A DNA stretch of 64,000 bases from Kuschelorhynchus macadamiae (taxonomy: Eukaryota > Arthropoda > Insecta > Coleoptera > Curculionidae), in assembly GCA_030620095.1 (NCBI GenBank), contig JAUTXW010002103.1, positions 3,716,001 to 3,780,000 on the forward strand. The letters are read 5' to 3'. The notes beneath the pieces are model-generated. The model saw nothing but the letters and a program-made list of their open reading frames with translations. It did no database searches and had not been told where the DNA came from. A program made the position numbers and the translations under genes. Shown piece after piece: positions 1 to 11,499 of the stretch. Each line of letters starts with the position of its first letter. The first letter of the stretch is position 1.

Positions 1-415
1 AGGCTCGTTTGGGGATAGAAAACTTTGTGCTAATACCACAAAAAGCCTTTGGATTTAGCATCAATACAGGCCTTTACTCGGAGAGTTTAAACGGCGTGAA
101 TTTAAGGACATCTTATAAGAATGGCCACTGGCTAGAACTCTTAAAGTTGCGACTATTCTTTGTTCAGCAGTAATGGCTATTCTCTCTGTGTAAGTAATTT
201 AGTTTTTTGATGCAGGGGTTTTACACGTCCAGACTCTCCGTGCAAAGGCCGCTAATATCTTTTAGTGTTGCAACAAATTAACTTTAGACAAAAAAGAATC
301 AAGCAACGATCTTCGAAACTTTGTACACGAGACGCCTTACAAGATGGACAAATATAATCAGTTGCAGCCAACATTACAAATTCTTAACCTAACGAGTCGC
401 TTGTTGTTCTGGAAT
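1..415 (-). other. 3' untranslated region and downstream flank of the CRIP gene
   Basis: This lies just after the CRIP stop codon on the minus strand. I see no coding potential and no canonical AATAAA on the minus strand here, so the poly(A) site is probably outside the window or uses a variant signal. Confidence 0.4.
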
Positions 416-612
416 CTACTTCTTGAAGACGTAGCTTTCGGCACCACCTCTTCCAAAGCCTCCAGGTCCGAATAAAGCGGAGTAGCAGGGGTTGTGGCAG
501 TAGGGCTTGCCTTCCTTTTCGGCGTGGTTACCGGGAGTGAGCGTTTTATTGCATTTTTCGCATCGGAGGCATCCGCCGTGCCAGTCTTTTCCTAAGGAAG
601 TTTTGCGTTCGG
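416..612 (-). CDS. CRIP1: CRIP-family LIM protein, exon 2 (residues 14-78)
   Basis: This exon encodes residues 14-78 of a 78-residue cysteine-rich intestinal protein type LIM domain; vertebrate CRIP1 is 77 residues. With exon 1 the eight zinc ligands are C4, C7, H25, C28 and C31, C34, C52, C56, forming two zinc modules. The family tail FGPGGFGRGGAESYVFKK follows, with stop TAG at 416-418. The acceptor reads tttacag next to base 612, and the first codon is completed by the last G of exon 1. CRIP proteins are small cytosolic or nuclear scaffolds that bind partner proteins rather than catalyse; a precise partner in insects is not inferable. Nearly every residue fits the family, so the call is secure. 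Confidence 0.95.
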
Positions 613-1148
613 CTGTAAAAAAATATGTATGTTAGTATTATCATTGTTAATAAATTTAACAAGTGACAAAAATAACAGTTTCTGCAAGCGAAAAAACAGT
701 TTACCAACCGACGATGCATAGTGGGGTTAGCAATGTTCTCGGGCTTTAGAAAATGATTTTCGATGAAAATATCACACCTAAATTCCTAATCAATCAAAAG
801 CTTTTATTTTTAATCATTTTCCTGGTACCAGGGTACCCTGGGCGATATCCTCAATAAGTGGAAATATTTCTGTGGCTGTACTGGAAGTTTTTGAACTTGA
901 CATTTTATTTTTAAAATGAAAATTAATATTTTTTGATACCTTTTGGTTACTGAGTACTTAAATAATAATTAACGAATTAAAACTGAAACAACATATTTTA
1001 TTTAATTCTTACTTATTGCGTTATTAACCACAAAATCAAAGTGTTTTTGAAAAAAGAACTCTTCTTTCTTAATGGCGAATATGACGGTGAAAAACTCTTA
1101 TTGAAGTAAAAAGCAGTGTTATCGTGCGGGTCATACGATTTATCAACG

Positions 1149-1160
1149 ACAAACTTTTTA
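1149..1160. repeat. Left 12 bp target-site duplication of the Penelope pair
   Basis: The sequence acaaacttttta occurs here and again at 3134-3145. The uninterrupted mariner copy near 35.85 kb has one copy of this stretch. Confidence 0.85.
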
Positions 1161-1219
1161 CACTAGTATACAAAATAAACACGTTTAGTTTATTAATTTC
1201 CACTTATTTATTTCTGCTT

Positions 1220-1256
1220 GACAGCTGTTTCGACACACTGTGTCTTTGTCAAAAGC
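1220..1256 (-). other. Degenerate hammerhead-ribozyme-like motif in a Penelope terminal repeat
   Basis: On minus, a perfect stem II hairpin (GACAC-AGT-GTGTC) is followed by GAAAC and a GTC cleavage triplet. The 5' core reads TTGACAA rather than CTGANGA, so it probably no longer cleaves. Confidence 0.5.
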
Positions 1257-1347
1257 TAACTTAAAAGTGACACTAAAAAAATATATATATAAAAATCTTA
1301 ATGGTGTCAATAAAACAATATCGGTGTTTACCAACCTAGTCTATTCT

Positions 1348-2338
1348 TTAGGTATAAAGATTTAATAGAGGGGAACCATTTAAGTCCAACTGGTCATTCA
1401 ATAAAATATTTCGGGTTTTCCTCTTGTTAATTTCTAAACTTTCCAAATGGTTCAATTTGTAGCTTTTATTAGCCCTATACAAAATTTTATATTCGTTTTT
1501 AAATGTATGATTTGCTTCTATCAAATGTTTAGCGTAATTGGAGTCCGTTTTTTCTTTATTAATTGAGGATTTGTGTTCTTTTATACGTTTATTGAAAGAT
1601 TTACCCGTTTGGCCAATGTAAACTTTATCACAGGAAGCACATTCTAATTCGTATACCCCTGATTTTTTAGATTTATCAGACTTTATAATCTGCTCTCATG
1701 AAATGTTTACTGATTTTAGAGCTAATTTTGCCTGTATATGTTATTGTATTAAATTTGGCTATATCTTTTAAATTATTATTTGGATAGATTAAATTGATTG
1801 CTTTTTTATATTGTCTTTTATTTACTATTTTGTCGACTATATTAGGACTATAGCCATTGTTAATAGCAATTTGCTTTATAATATTAAATTCTTTATTATA
1901 GTTATCTGATGACATAGGTATACTAATTAAACGATGTAGAAAACTGTTGAAAGCTGCCATTTTATGTGCAAAAGGATGATTTGATGTTTTATGTATTGTT
2001 ATATCTGTGTAAGATGGTTTATGATAAATTTGAAAATCGTGTTTATTGTTATTGTTCATAATTGTTAAATTCAAAAAATTTATTGTCTTATTTTGTTCCA
2101 CTTCTAACATAAATTTAATATTTTTATGTAAATTATTAATAAAATCTAAAAATAACTTTAGTTGTCTCTCTGTTCCCGTGAAACACGCTAGTATGTCGTC
2201 TACATATCTATACCAATAAATGAACTTGTTTCTTAACGGGTGATTGTACCTTAATTGTTCAATATTATCTAGAAATATTTCTGCTAGTATAATGGGTGAT
2301 CCTTTGAGTCCTTTTACACATACAATGGCAGCTTTCAA
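1348..2338 (-). pseudogene. Penelope reverse transcriptase plus GIY-YIG endonuclease, left arm
   Basis: Read on minus, 2338-1676 encodes the C-terminal half of a Penelope reverse transcriptase with the catalytic YRYVDDIL motif and the downstream thumb-like region (MAAFNSFLHRL). After a -1 frameshift the frame continues to 1348 with a GIY-YIG endonuclease (GVYELECASC, then VYIGQTGKSF). The N-terminal reverse transcriptase region is absent: sequence begins at ILAEIF, the codon after the canonical G-x-P-L-S-P turn, and that turn is instead on the other arm. Penelope elements copy RNA at nicked chromosomal sites. This copy cannot encode a working enzyme. Confidence 0.85.
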
Positions 2339-2892
2339 CAGTTTTCTACATCGTTTAATTAGTATACCTATGTCATCAGATAACTATAATAAAGAATTGA
2401 ATATTATAAAGCAAATTGCTATTAACAATGGCTATAGTCCTAATATAGTCGACAAAATAGTAAATAAAAAACAATATAAAAAAGCAATCAATTTAATCTA
2501 TCCAAATAATAATTTAAAATATATAGCCAAATTTAATACAATAACATATACAGGCAAAATTAGCTCTAAAATCAGTAAACATCTCATGAGAGCAGATTAT
2601 AAAGTCTGATAAATCTAAAAAATCAGGGGTATACGAATTAGAATGTGGTTCCTGTGATAAAGTTTACATTGGCCAAACGGGTAGATCTTTCAATAAACGT
2701 ATAAAAGAACACAAATCTTCATATAATAAAGAAAAAACAGACTCCAATTACGCTAAATATTTGATAGAAGCAAATCATACATTTAAAAACGAATATAAAA
2801 TTTTGTATAGGGCTAATAAAAGCTACAAATTGAACCATTTGGAAAGTTTAGAAATTAACAAGAGGAAAACCCGAAATATTTTTGAATATTGA
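2290..2892 (+). pseudogene. Penelope reverse transcriptase plus GIY-YIG endonuclease, right arm
   Basis: The plus arm begins with MGDPLSP, then jumps straight to FTHTMAAFNSF. It therefore lacks the segment holding YVDD that is present on the left arm. The GIY-YIG domain (YELECGSCDKVYIGQTGRSF) follows the same frameshift as the left arm and ends at the TGA at 2890-2892. The junction between arms falls exactly between the codons SP and ILAEIF, which suggests a template switch or fold-back joining event during insertion. Confidence 0.8.
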
Positions 2893-2993
2893 ATGTTCCC
2901 CTCTATTAAATCTTTATACCAGTTGGACGATATTGTTTTATTGAACCATTAAGAGTTTTATATATATATTTTTTTAGTGTCAGTTTTAAGTTA

Positions 2994-3030
2994 GCTTTTG
3001 ACAAAGACACAGTGTGTCGAAACAGCTGTC
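2994..3030 (+). other. Degenerate hammerhead-ribozyme-like motif, right arm copy
   Basis: This is the inverted twin of 1220-1256, with the same stem II, GAAAC and GTC, and the same two core deviations. The core was thus already altered in the parent copy. Confidence 0.5.
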
Positions 3031-3133
3031 AAGCAGAAATAAATAAGTGGAAATTAATAAACTAAACGTGTTTATTTTGTATATACTAGTGTATAATGAA
3101 TTTCCATCAAGTAACGGCTACATCGATAAGAAA

Positions 3134-3145
3134 ACAAACTTTTTA
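3134..3145. repeat. Right 12 bp target-site duplication of the Penelope pair
   Basis: This is identical to 1149-1160. Mariner sequence resumes immediately afterwards in the same register as the intact copy. Confidence 0.85.
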
Positions 3146-3319
3146 AGTTTGTTTTTCTTTTATTACATGTAATCATATCCTCCGCATAAAATCCGGAAGA
3201 TGCATTGGATAGACATGATATTTTCATATGAAAAAAGAGGATAAACATATAAATACCAGCAGTTGCAAAAATCTTTGAGCGATGTCACTTCAAAGTCAGA
3301 TTGACAAGTCAGTGACAAA

Positions 3320-4530
3320 ATGAGTAATAGAAAACAATTTTTGGGTTTTTTGCATCTACGAGCGAAAAAAATGGTATTAAATCGAATAAAATATTACGAA
3401 AATGAAAATTCACCGGCCAATATCCAGGAGTCAGTAGCAAAAGCTCTGGGAATCGGTATAAGGACTGTGCAGAAAATTGTGCATGAAAAAAAGCATAATT
3501 TACTACCGAAGAAGATTAAGAAATGTACACAAAAAAAGCCAAAGACAGAAGACTTAAGTGACAATGTAAAAATGGATGTTCGTAATGCAATTTACGATTT
3601 GTACACATCAAAAACTAATACAACCCTTTTAGTTTTAAAAGAAGCTTTAAAAAATCGAGAAATATTGGAAATTGGACTAAAATCATTGTCAAAATTAATA
3701 AAATGTTGGGTTTTCGATTTAAAAAGGACTCTAATCGAAGATTTTTATGCGAGTTGCCACATATAGCAAGTCAGCGTATCGAGTTTTTAAAGAAATACAC
3801 GGAAAATGTTAATTCAAAATTTAGGAAAGTGGAATTTTTAGACGAGACTTGGATATTTTCTTGGTAGGACGAGTCTGTAAAGTTTCAAGAGAAAAAAGGG
3901 ATGTGGGACGGGAAAACGGTTTATCAATTTGCATGCAGGTTCTTCAACAGGATTTCTCTTATGTGCAAGTTTACTGTTTTCTTCAACCTCCAAAAGTATG
4001 GACTACCATGATAATATGAAATGTGAACTGTTTGAAAAGTGGTTAAAAGAACAACTGATTCCAAATTTAGATGCTCCATCTTTAAGCATTCTGGACAATG
4101 CATCTCATCATTCAAGAATCTTAAATAAACAAGCTACTTCATCCTGGAAGAAAAGTGATATTTATGACTGGCTAATAAAACAAAAACAAAATCTTTTACG
4201 CAATATGCTGAAACTAGAACTTCGTTTAATGGCAAAATCTATTAAAAAACCAACAATATATGCCGTAGATGAAATATTACAGGAAAATGGACATGAGGTT
4301 TTACGACTGCCGCCATACCATTGCCAGTTTGACGCAATAGAATTAATATGAGCTGGGGCAAAATCATATTACGAAAAACACGTCAACGATGGTCTTACAT
4401 CAGATGAAGTGCAAATTGTTTGGCAAGATTCATTAAATTATATTACGCCGGAGTACTGGAAGAAATCATAATCAAACATACGGAGAAATTAATATGGGAT
4501 TGGTGAAATCGAGAACGAGTTCTAGATGTC
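3320..4530 (+). pseudogene. Tc1/mariner-superfamily transposase, long D-E spacing, degenerate
   Basis: The first reading frame (3320-3766) gives an N-terminal helix-turn-helix region with AKALGIGIRTVQKIV. After a frameshift come the first catalytic aspartate (FLDETW, near 3840) and an in-frame stop. In 3929-4351 come HAGSSTGFLL, the second aspartate (ILDNASHHS) and the C-terminal LPPYHCQFDAIEL, where the glutamate is the third catalytic residue. A stop replaces the tryptophan after IELI. The fold is the DDE integrase-like IS630/Tc1/mariner type, which cuts and pastes DNA at TA sites. Several frameshifts and stops make it inactive. Related copies are at 34.4-35.7 and 53.2-54.3 kb. Confidence 0.85.
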
Positions 4531-4997
4531 GAAATAGCACAATTGCGCCATTTGAGGACGACTCAGGAGATGAGGACTTTTTAAGTGATGGTAATATTTT
4601 TTAGTCTATAATATTAAAAAGTTTCTGAAGGATTATATTAGTCTTTGACGTGTATAAATCATAAATTGCATTATGAGTATCCATTTTTGCATTCTAACTT
4701 AAATCTTTTGCCTTCGGATTTTTTCGTGTACATTTCTTAATCTTTTTCGGAAGTAAGTTATGTTTTTTTTCATGCACAAGTTTCTGTACGTTCCTTATAC
4801 CGATTCTCAGAGCTTTTGCCACTGGGTCCTGGATATTAGCCAGTTTAATTTAAAATTTTTTTTTATTAGATTTGACATCATTTTTGTGCTTACTTTTTTA
4901 ATACATTTGTAATTTTGTAGGCAATAAATAAATAATTATAGAATACTTATTCCAATTTTAAAGCGTGTTTAAAATAAGTAAATAAGTATTAATTATA

Positions 4998-5990
<993 letters not shown>

Positions 5991-5995
5991 TAAAT

Positions 5996-6175
5996 ATGAG
6001 GTGTGCTGTGTTCGGGTGTGACGGGGATAATCAGGCAAAGAATTTTGATAGGAATATAAGGTTTTTTACTTTCCCTAAAGACAAAAAATGTCTACGTGAA
6101 TGGACACACTTGCGTAAACGCAAAGCTACATTTAATACATATTTGGCGCGGATATGCTCAATTTATAAAAAATGA
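5996..6175 (+). pseudogene. THAP zinc-finger fragment
   Basis: A 59-residue reading frame starts at ATG 5996 with MRCAVFGCDGDNQ, then FFTFPKDK, the invariant tryptophan (REWTHL) and ARICSIYKK before the TGA at 6173. This is the C2CH THAP DNA-binding module: C3 and C8 form the first pair, the FP and W core residues are present, and the late cysteine is in ARICS. The expected final histidine of the C-x2-H pair (usually ICSEHF) is lost where a (TA)n tract begins. THAP domains occur in host transcription factors and in P-element-family transposases; nothing downstream decides between them. The stretch after the microsatellite (IVDIFNKKGDFQLE) may be remaining coding sequence. Confidence 0.65.
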
Positions 6176-6176
6176 C

Positions 6177-6182
<6 letters not shown>

Positions 6183-6237
<55 letters not shown>
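6183..6237. repeat. (TA)n microsatellite
   Basis: Pure TA run of about 55 nt that truncates the THAP domain. Confidence 0.99.
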
Positions 6238-6240
<3 letters not shown>

Positions 6241-7257
6241 ATATGATATCTGTATCAAAAAAGACAACAATGTAAATCTGGACGAAATAGTCGACATTTT
6301 TAATAAAAAAGGAGATTTTCAGCTAGAATAAGGCTATATTTTATTTGTTTATATAATTACATATAATATAGGAACAAACGGCAGGTTGTGCACATAAAGG
6401 TTAAACTTGTTTAGTATGTGTTGTTTTATTCCCTCTCATACCTGCACTTTTTTTTTTTTAATTAGACCTCCTCCCCTCAAATGGGACTTAGTTACGTCCT
6501 TGTACTTATCAAAAAACACAGATATAACATTTTTTAAATCTAAAATGAACTAAATATAAACATGTATAACAGTATAAAATTAAATACTGTGGGATTTTAT
6601 ACAAACTTAACTATTTCTTTAGCATGTTTTTCTTATTTTTGTTAAATAAATATATAACTACCATGTCATAAGTTTTTTATTTTAGTGAGTTATATGTCAA
6701 TGTTTCGTTAGAAAAACATTTTTAATTGAAACAAATGGTAATATATTGTCTAAACGCTAGAAACGACATGCATCTCCATAAGCAAATTAAAAATCTCGCA
6801 CGCAATGACGTCACTGCGCGAACCGGACACAACTGAGACCGTCTAGATATCATATCTTCCGTTTATTATATCATGCTGTACAATACTTTGCAAGACACAT
6901 TTTTGATTGTATAGTATCAAATGTAAACCCCCTTTTAGACTAGGAAACAAGAGTAAAATAATAAACTTTTTTAAATAAAATGTTGTTTGACTTTTTCCAC
7001 AAAACAAAATGCTGACGCCTGGCAACATATGATGCTTTAGCTTAACATCTCTATAATCGTATTTTTACTAGTAATATCGACCATAGTGCTTTAATTATAA
7101 ATATTTCCGACTGCATGCATTTTTTGAAAATTATCACGCGAAGCGACGAGAGATTATTTTTGTTAAAAATACATGCAAATATTTCCGGTTATTAATTAAG
7201 GAACGTGGAACATTCGGTAAGAAAATTTGTCACCTAAATGAATAAATTATTAATACA
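6238..7257. other. No gene recognised
   Basis: AT-rich intronic sequence. A GC-richer patch near 6790-6840 (gacgtcactgcgcg) could be the far end of the element carrying the THAP fragment, but no matching terminal repeat was found. Confidence 0.3.
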
Positions 7258-7830
7258 AATTTGTTTTGGTCTATTTTTTTTAGTACAATGTATGAATGTT
7301 ATTGGAATTCTTTAACAAAATAAAATTTTTTCCTGGGATTTTAAATTTATGAAATAGCAATCGGGTAGTCGAACATTTTTAGTACTACTACTACACTATA
7401 TTACAAATATTTGTTATTAATGTTAACGAAAGCTTTTTTTATATTAGTATAGATTTTCGCTTATATTTTTTCAATAATTAAATTGCTTGCGTTAGCATAT
7501 ATATTAAATAAATTGCCTTCCTTGAATTTAACTTACTTGAAATAATTAAACATGTGTTAATAGTACTTTAAATTATTTTGCTTGAACTGTTGTTTCTAAA
7601 ATATACGGAAGATATTTTATAAGCAAAAATTTGTATGTTTATTTTTTTTAATACAATAGATGAAATGTTACTGGATCTGTTTTCTACTGGGATTTTATTT
7701 TTATGATATAGCAATTATAGATTCAGACATACCTATGTATTACAAATATTTGTTACTAAAGTTAAAGGAAGCTTTTTTTATATTAGTATACATTTTTGTT
7801 CCTATTTTTTTCGATAATTAAATATGGGTT
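7258..7830. repeat. Diverged direct duplication, two units about 350-370 bp apart
   Basis: Sequence from about 7258 to 7500 recurs, clearly diverged, at about 7629-7830. The shared run ends with tattacaaatatttgtta then aagctttttttatattagta. There are no coding features. Confidence 0.7.
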
Positions 7831-8115
7831 AACAGTTTTTTAAAAGATTGTTGTTACAAAAATATAAGGAAGATTTATTTCTCTATATAAAATGCCTGAA
7901 AAAACGAGTTTGAGTTAAACAGTTGCATTCCTTTTCCTTTCAATCATGATAAAATGCTAATAAAATGTAGGTGGCTATGTGCTTATTATATAATTGAATT
8001 TTGACAGTAGTCGTCATTTTATGGAAACGTATCGAGATTGTATTAAAATTGGTATATCTCAATCAAAAATATTTAAATAGCTCTTTAGTCAGATCTCAAC
8101 TAACACCATTCCAAG

Positions 8116-8211
8116 ATGGAAAACCTTAAAAAATACAGTTTGTGCATTTTATGTGAAAAGTTTGTCGATAGTAGGAAGTCTCATCGTATTTGCGTTACTG
8201 CAAAAATTTGA
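8116..8211 (+). CDS. Short reading frame with cysteine pairs, uncertain
   Basis: A 31-residue frame reads MENLKKYSLCILCEKF and continues with SHRICVTAKI. The C-x2-C ... H-x2-C spacing resembles the start of a zinc finger, possibly the first exon of a transposon protein. There is no continuation, and a MITE-like repeat begins 4 nt after the stop. I do not recognise it, and it may be chance. Confidence 0.2.
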   Translation: MENLKKYSLCILCEKFVDSRKSHRICVTAKI

Positions 8212-8214
8212 ATG

Positions 8215-8345
8215 TACAGGGTTTTCCCGAATATTTTTCCACCCACCCAGAGAATTTATTTGAATAGATACGGAAATGTCGTAAATACAAAAGTTGTTGG
8301 GTTTTTTATGAAGGTTGTCAGTTTTTTTAAATGAAATACCCTGTA
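8215..8345. mobile_element. Small MITE with tacagggt / accctgta ends
   Basis: A 131 bp unit has inverted ends beginning CAGGGT after a TA and ending ACCCTG before a TA. This is the terminal signature of the mariner-like elements elsewhere in the window. Confidence 0.55.
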
Positions 8346-8550
8346 TGTTAAATCATATTCTTGAAGATCTTTTTTTTCTAATTTCAAATATATATACTTT
8401 TAATATATTCTGTCAATTAGTTTTGGATATATAAGCGTTTAAACATTAAAGAAATGGTAAGGTAATTTGCGCTAAAGCATAGTGAGCCATGGTCAAGACA
8501 ATTGCAATGAACGACGCCTTTTTGACGTTTACCGGTTAATACGTTGGACG

Positions 8551-8770
8551 ATGGGTTATTCGGAAGAAGAGAAACTCGGCATGATAGAATTATTTTATTT
8601 ATATGTTAAAAATCGATAGCTCGTAACGAATATCATAGACGGTTTCCAGATAGACCAATACCGACTTGTAGGACAATATTAAACATCGCTAAACAATTGA
8701 ATGAAAGAAAAACACTTAAGTGAAAAGTTAGAATAGTGGAAAGACACGCTGAAGAAGATTTAAATATTTA
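8551..8770 (+). pseudogene. Mariner-like transposase N-terminal fragment
   Basis: Broken frames read MGYSEEEKLGMIELFYLY and then YHRRFPDRPIPTCRTILNIA. The second is the helix-turn-helix region of the mariner-like family with a conserved RRFP-x-R-x-P-T-x-R-T-I block (DUF4817 type). Stops and frameshifts abound and no catalytic domain remains. Confidence 0.6.
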
Positions 8771-10487
8771 AATATTTTGAAGGTAATTTTGAAACTTTTT
8801 CTGGGTGTGAAAAACGGGAGACGCTTGTTGTTAATAAATCGGTAAGAAAGAAGGTAATAGCGCGCAAAAATAAATTAAACACAATTCAACAGCCTTTCTA
8901 ACTTGAAAGATTGACAATGGTTTATTTTGAAATGATGCATTTTCTAGACCTTACATTACCATATGTTGGATTGAAGGTCTTCCATTTGAAAGTTATCCAG
9001 CGAAAACTCTTTCTCGAAAAGTGTTGAAGATGATTAATGCAAGTTAAAGTTAGTCTGTCAGGTTTAGACAAAATTATAAGTGTTTGAATTTAAACGTATG
9101 TTTTAAAAACCTTAAATTGTTTCGCTGAGTTTGTATTAAATTTACAGAACAAAAGTCGAAAATATACTTTAAAAATATATGCTAAAGTTTTAGGACCACT
9201 TTATTTGAATGATAAATATTATTTTATTAAAATGCTCCGGGAGAAACCCAGTTGTCCCCCAGCATAGTCCAATCTCAAAGCATTATCTTTACAGGTAGAA
9301 AAATGGCAGGATGTATTCCATCTTCACTGTCATATTTTTAGTTAGCCATTTCAAATATTGTGCAAATAAACACAGACATGGACATCCTGTATAACTGATG
9401 TTATTGATACTGGACTACATTGACCTAATTAAACTATTAAAAGAAACTAGATACCTTTTTAGGAATTACTCAGGTTCGCAATTAATATCGTATTACAGTG
9501 TAGTGCTTTAAAAATATAAAACAGAAAAACATATGATCACACCCATATTTAAACAATTATGTGTCTGTTGTGTAACGCTATGTTTATTAAGTATTCGTGA
9601 ATCTGGGGATGACTCAGAAGTTGTATGAGTTTGACCTTCCGATTGCGCTTTTAAAATAAACTATTACCATATACGATGAATTGGAAGTTTATGTCATAAT
9701 AAATGTATTGAACGTAACCATTTATTCATCAAATGATATTGAGCGACCAGACATAATCAATGATGGACTTTTAAAGATGTTTTGCAACTGCCATTTAGAT
9801 TCTTTTTAGGTCATTTGCATATTCACGAACTTTAATTAATTAGTGTAACCGCGATTGCTTTCCTGTCTCACCATTTTGTTATTTTTTAGCCGATCGAAAC
9901 GAAATTTGGGTTATTAGATTGACAATTTTTGATGCGATTGACAGATTTGTGCGATTTCCGGTTTGGCCGGAAGTGACTCCAATTTCGTTTTTTTTTTAAT
10001 AGAACATCTTGTATATTTTCGGAATTTAGAAGTTTTTCTGCATAGTTTCGTACTAAAAAATCAACTCAAACTGCCAATTTGAAATGTTGACAGCTATTTT
10101 TACTTTTCAATCTAGTGTGTCATAAAGTGTGTAAAATTACTCTGACATGTATAAATAAGCTTACAAAATAGAATCGATTTTTTTTAATTTATGTTACAGG
10201 CTCAAAGTTGACAGAATCACTTTTTTCGAAATTACTCGAAATTTTCAAATGCAAGTATATCATTTTCATACTACAGCTATATGCACCCTTCAATACGAAT
10301 CTAACGAATATAAACCCATTAGGTCAAATAGTGGTCAACTAGTGGAAATAAAGACTTTTAAATGAAAAAAAAAATGTAGTACCATGTACGGAGTAACTAT
10401 TTCTGAAATTAAGCCACCAATCAGGTTTTCGAAATATCCTCCAGTGATCTAATGGCATAGGTAGTATCATTTTCAAAACCTTAAATC
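8771..10487. other. No gene recognised
   Basis: AT-rich intronic DNA. Phrases such as gaacatcttgtatattttcgg near 10003 look like worn ends of mariner-type MITEs, but I cannot delimit them. Confidence 0.3.
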
Positions 10488-10695
10488 ATCAAGATTGCCA
10501 TGGAAGTCTACATTATTAAAACATATGAATAAGAGTCAGCCATCTTGTCAGTTTCAAAATTGTTATAATAGTAAATTTGGAGACGATATCATATTTACAA
10601 CTTTCAAGGCATCAAGTTTTCAATGAAAGTCTAAATCAAAACAAATGAAAAACGGACAGCCTTCCTGTCAGTTTGCAAATTGTTGTAATACTACC
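10488..10695. repeat. Diverged two-unit tandem repeat, period about 121 bp
   Basis: Unit 1 contains tggaagtctaca and cttgtcagtttcaaaattg. Unit 2, starting near 10609, contains tgaaagtctaaa and cctgtcagtttgcaaattg. No coding potential. Confidence 0.6.
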
Positions 10696-10799
10696 AAGTA
10701 AAGTTTGGTTATTCGTTTCTTCTTAAAATCTCATTCTTAAATCTTAAGCAAAAAAGTTATGTTGACAAGAAGTGAGCATATCTACTTATGTTGGTAATT

Positions 10800-11194
10800 T
10801 AGGAGGAATGTGGTAAAAATGCTGAAGAAGCCGAACGTGTATATTGTGAAAAATTTCCTAATCGACGTGTATATCTCTCGCAGCAATACATAGTTTATTT
10901 AATAAAAAAATGCCCGAGAACCCTGTCATCCAACAAGGCAATGACTTTATTACCAGCGAAGAAATGGAAATTAATGTTTCTGTGTTTGTAAACCTGGACC
11001 CCACGGCATCTACTAGACACGAACTTGGTATTAGCCACTATTCAGCTTACCGCATTTTGAAGAAACACGATTTCCGCTCATTCAAAGAAGATTGGACTAT
11101 TGTAGCTGGTTTTAACAGAATAGTAATCGGAATAATAATTTGGCGCTTAGTAGCGTATAGTAACTTAAACCCCAAGAAAACATGCCGAAAATAA
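10800..11194 (+). pseudogene. Mariner-like transposase N-terminal fragment
   Basis: One frame reads EECGKNAEEAERVYCEKFPNR near 10803-10866, matching the paired helix-turn-helix start of the same family as at 13.4 kb. A second frame (10910-11194) reads EEMEINVSVFVNLDPTASTR and then LGISHYSAYRILKKH, the next helix-turn-helix. The catalytic domain is absent. Confidence 0.6.
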
Positions 11195-11499
11195 CAGAGA
11201 TATCAGCTTATGTCTTGTGATTAGTTTAAGGCATCTTAGGTCTTTTTATCTCGCGCTTTTTTTCATGGCATATATTGATATTATTTTAATATATAAATTT
11301 ACTTAGAGATCGATCACGGTCTGTGCGTCTCTCCACATTTCCTGACATACACTGAACATCAAATTTAACCGCATTCAATGTTCAGTAACTCTTTGATTAA
11401 TGTTTAATTTCAATACAAAAATTGACAATTTATAGCTTAATAATTAATATATTTTGTTGATCTTTTTATGTTAATACAATATGTAAGAATTTGGTATTA

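Larger units (their letters stand above)
1161..3133. mobile_element. Penelope-like element, head-to-head inverted pair
   Basis: Two partial Penelope-like copies face away from each other. The arms share inverted terminal segments beginning cactagtata (1161) and ending at 3091, followed by an unpaired tail of about 42 nt (3092-3133). Such an asymmetric tail is typical of Penelope insertions. Both arms carry the same frameshift or deletion between the reverse transcriptase end and the GIY-YIG domain and differ by few substitutions, so they derive from one recent parent copy. The 12 bp duplications bound the whole pair, showing that it arrived, or was formed, as one event. Confidence 0.85.
1070..4990 (+). 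mobile_element. Long-spacing Tc1/mariner-like element, copy 1, interrupted by a Penelope pair
   Basis: The left part (about 1070-1160) and the right part (3134 to about 4990) match, in reverse orientation, the copy at 33.8-35.9 kb, including the stretch atcgtgcgggtcatacgat near the 5' end. The Penelope pair at 1161-3133 splits the 5' end. The 3' part (about 4640-4990, read on minus) carries an inverted, decayed copy of the N-terminal transposase region. This is also found in copy 2, so it predates their separation. The element ends against a (TA)n tract. Exact termini are uncertain. Confidence 0.75.
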
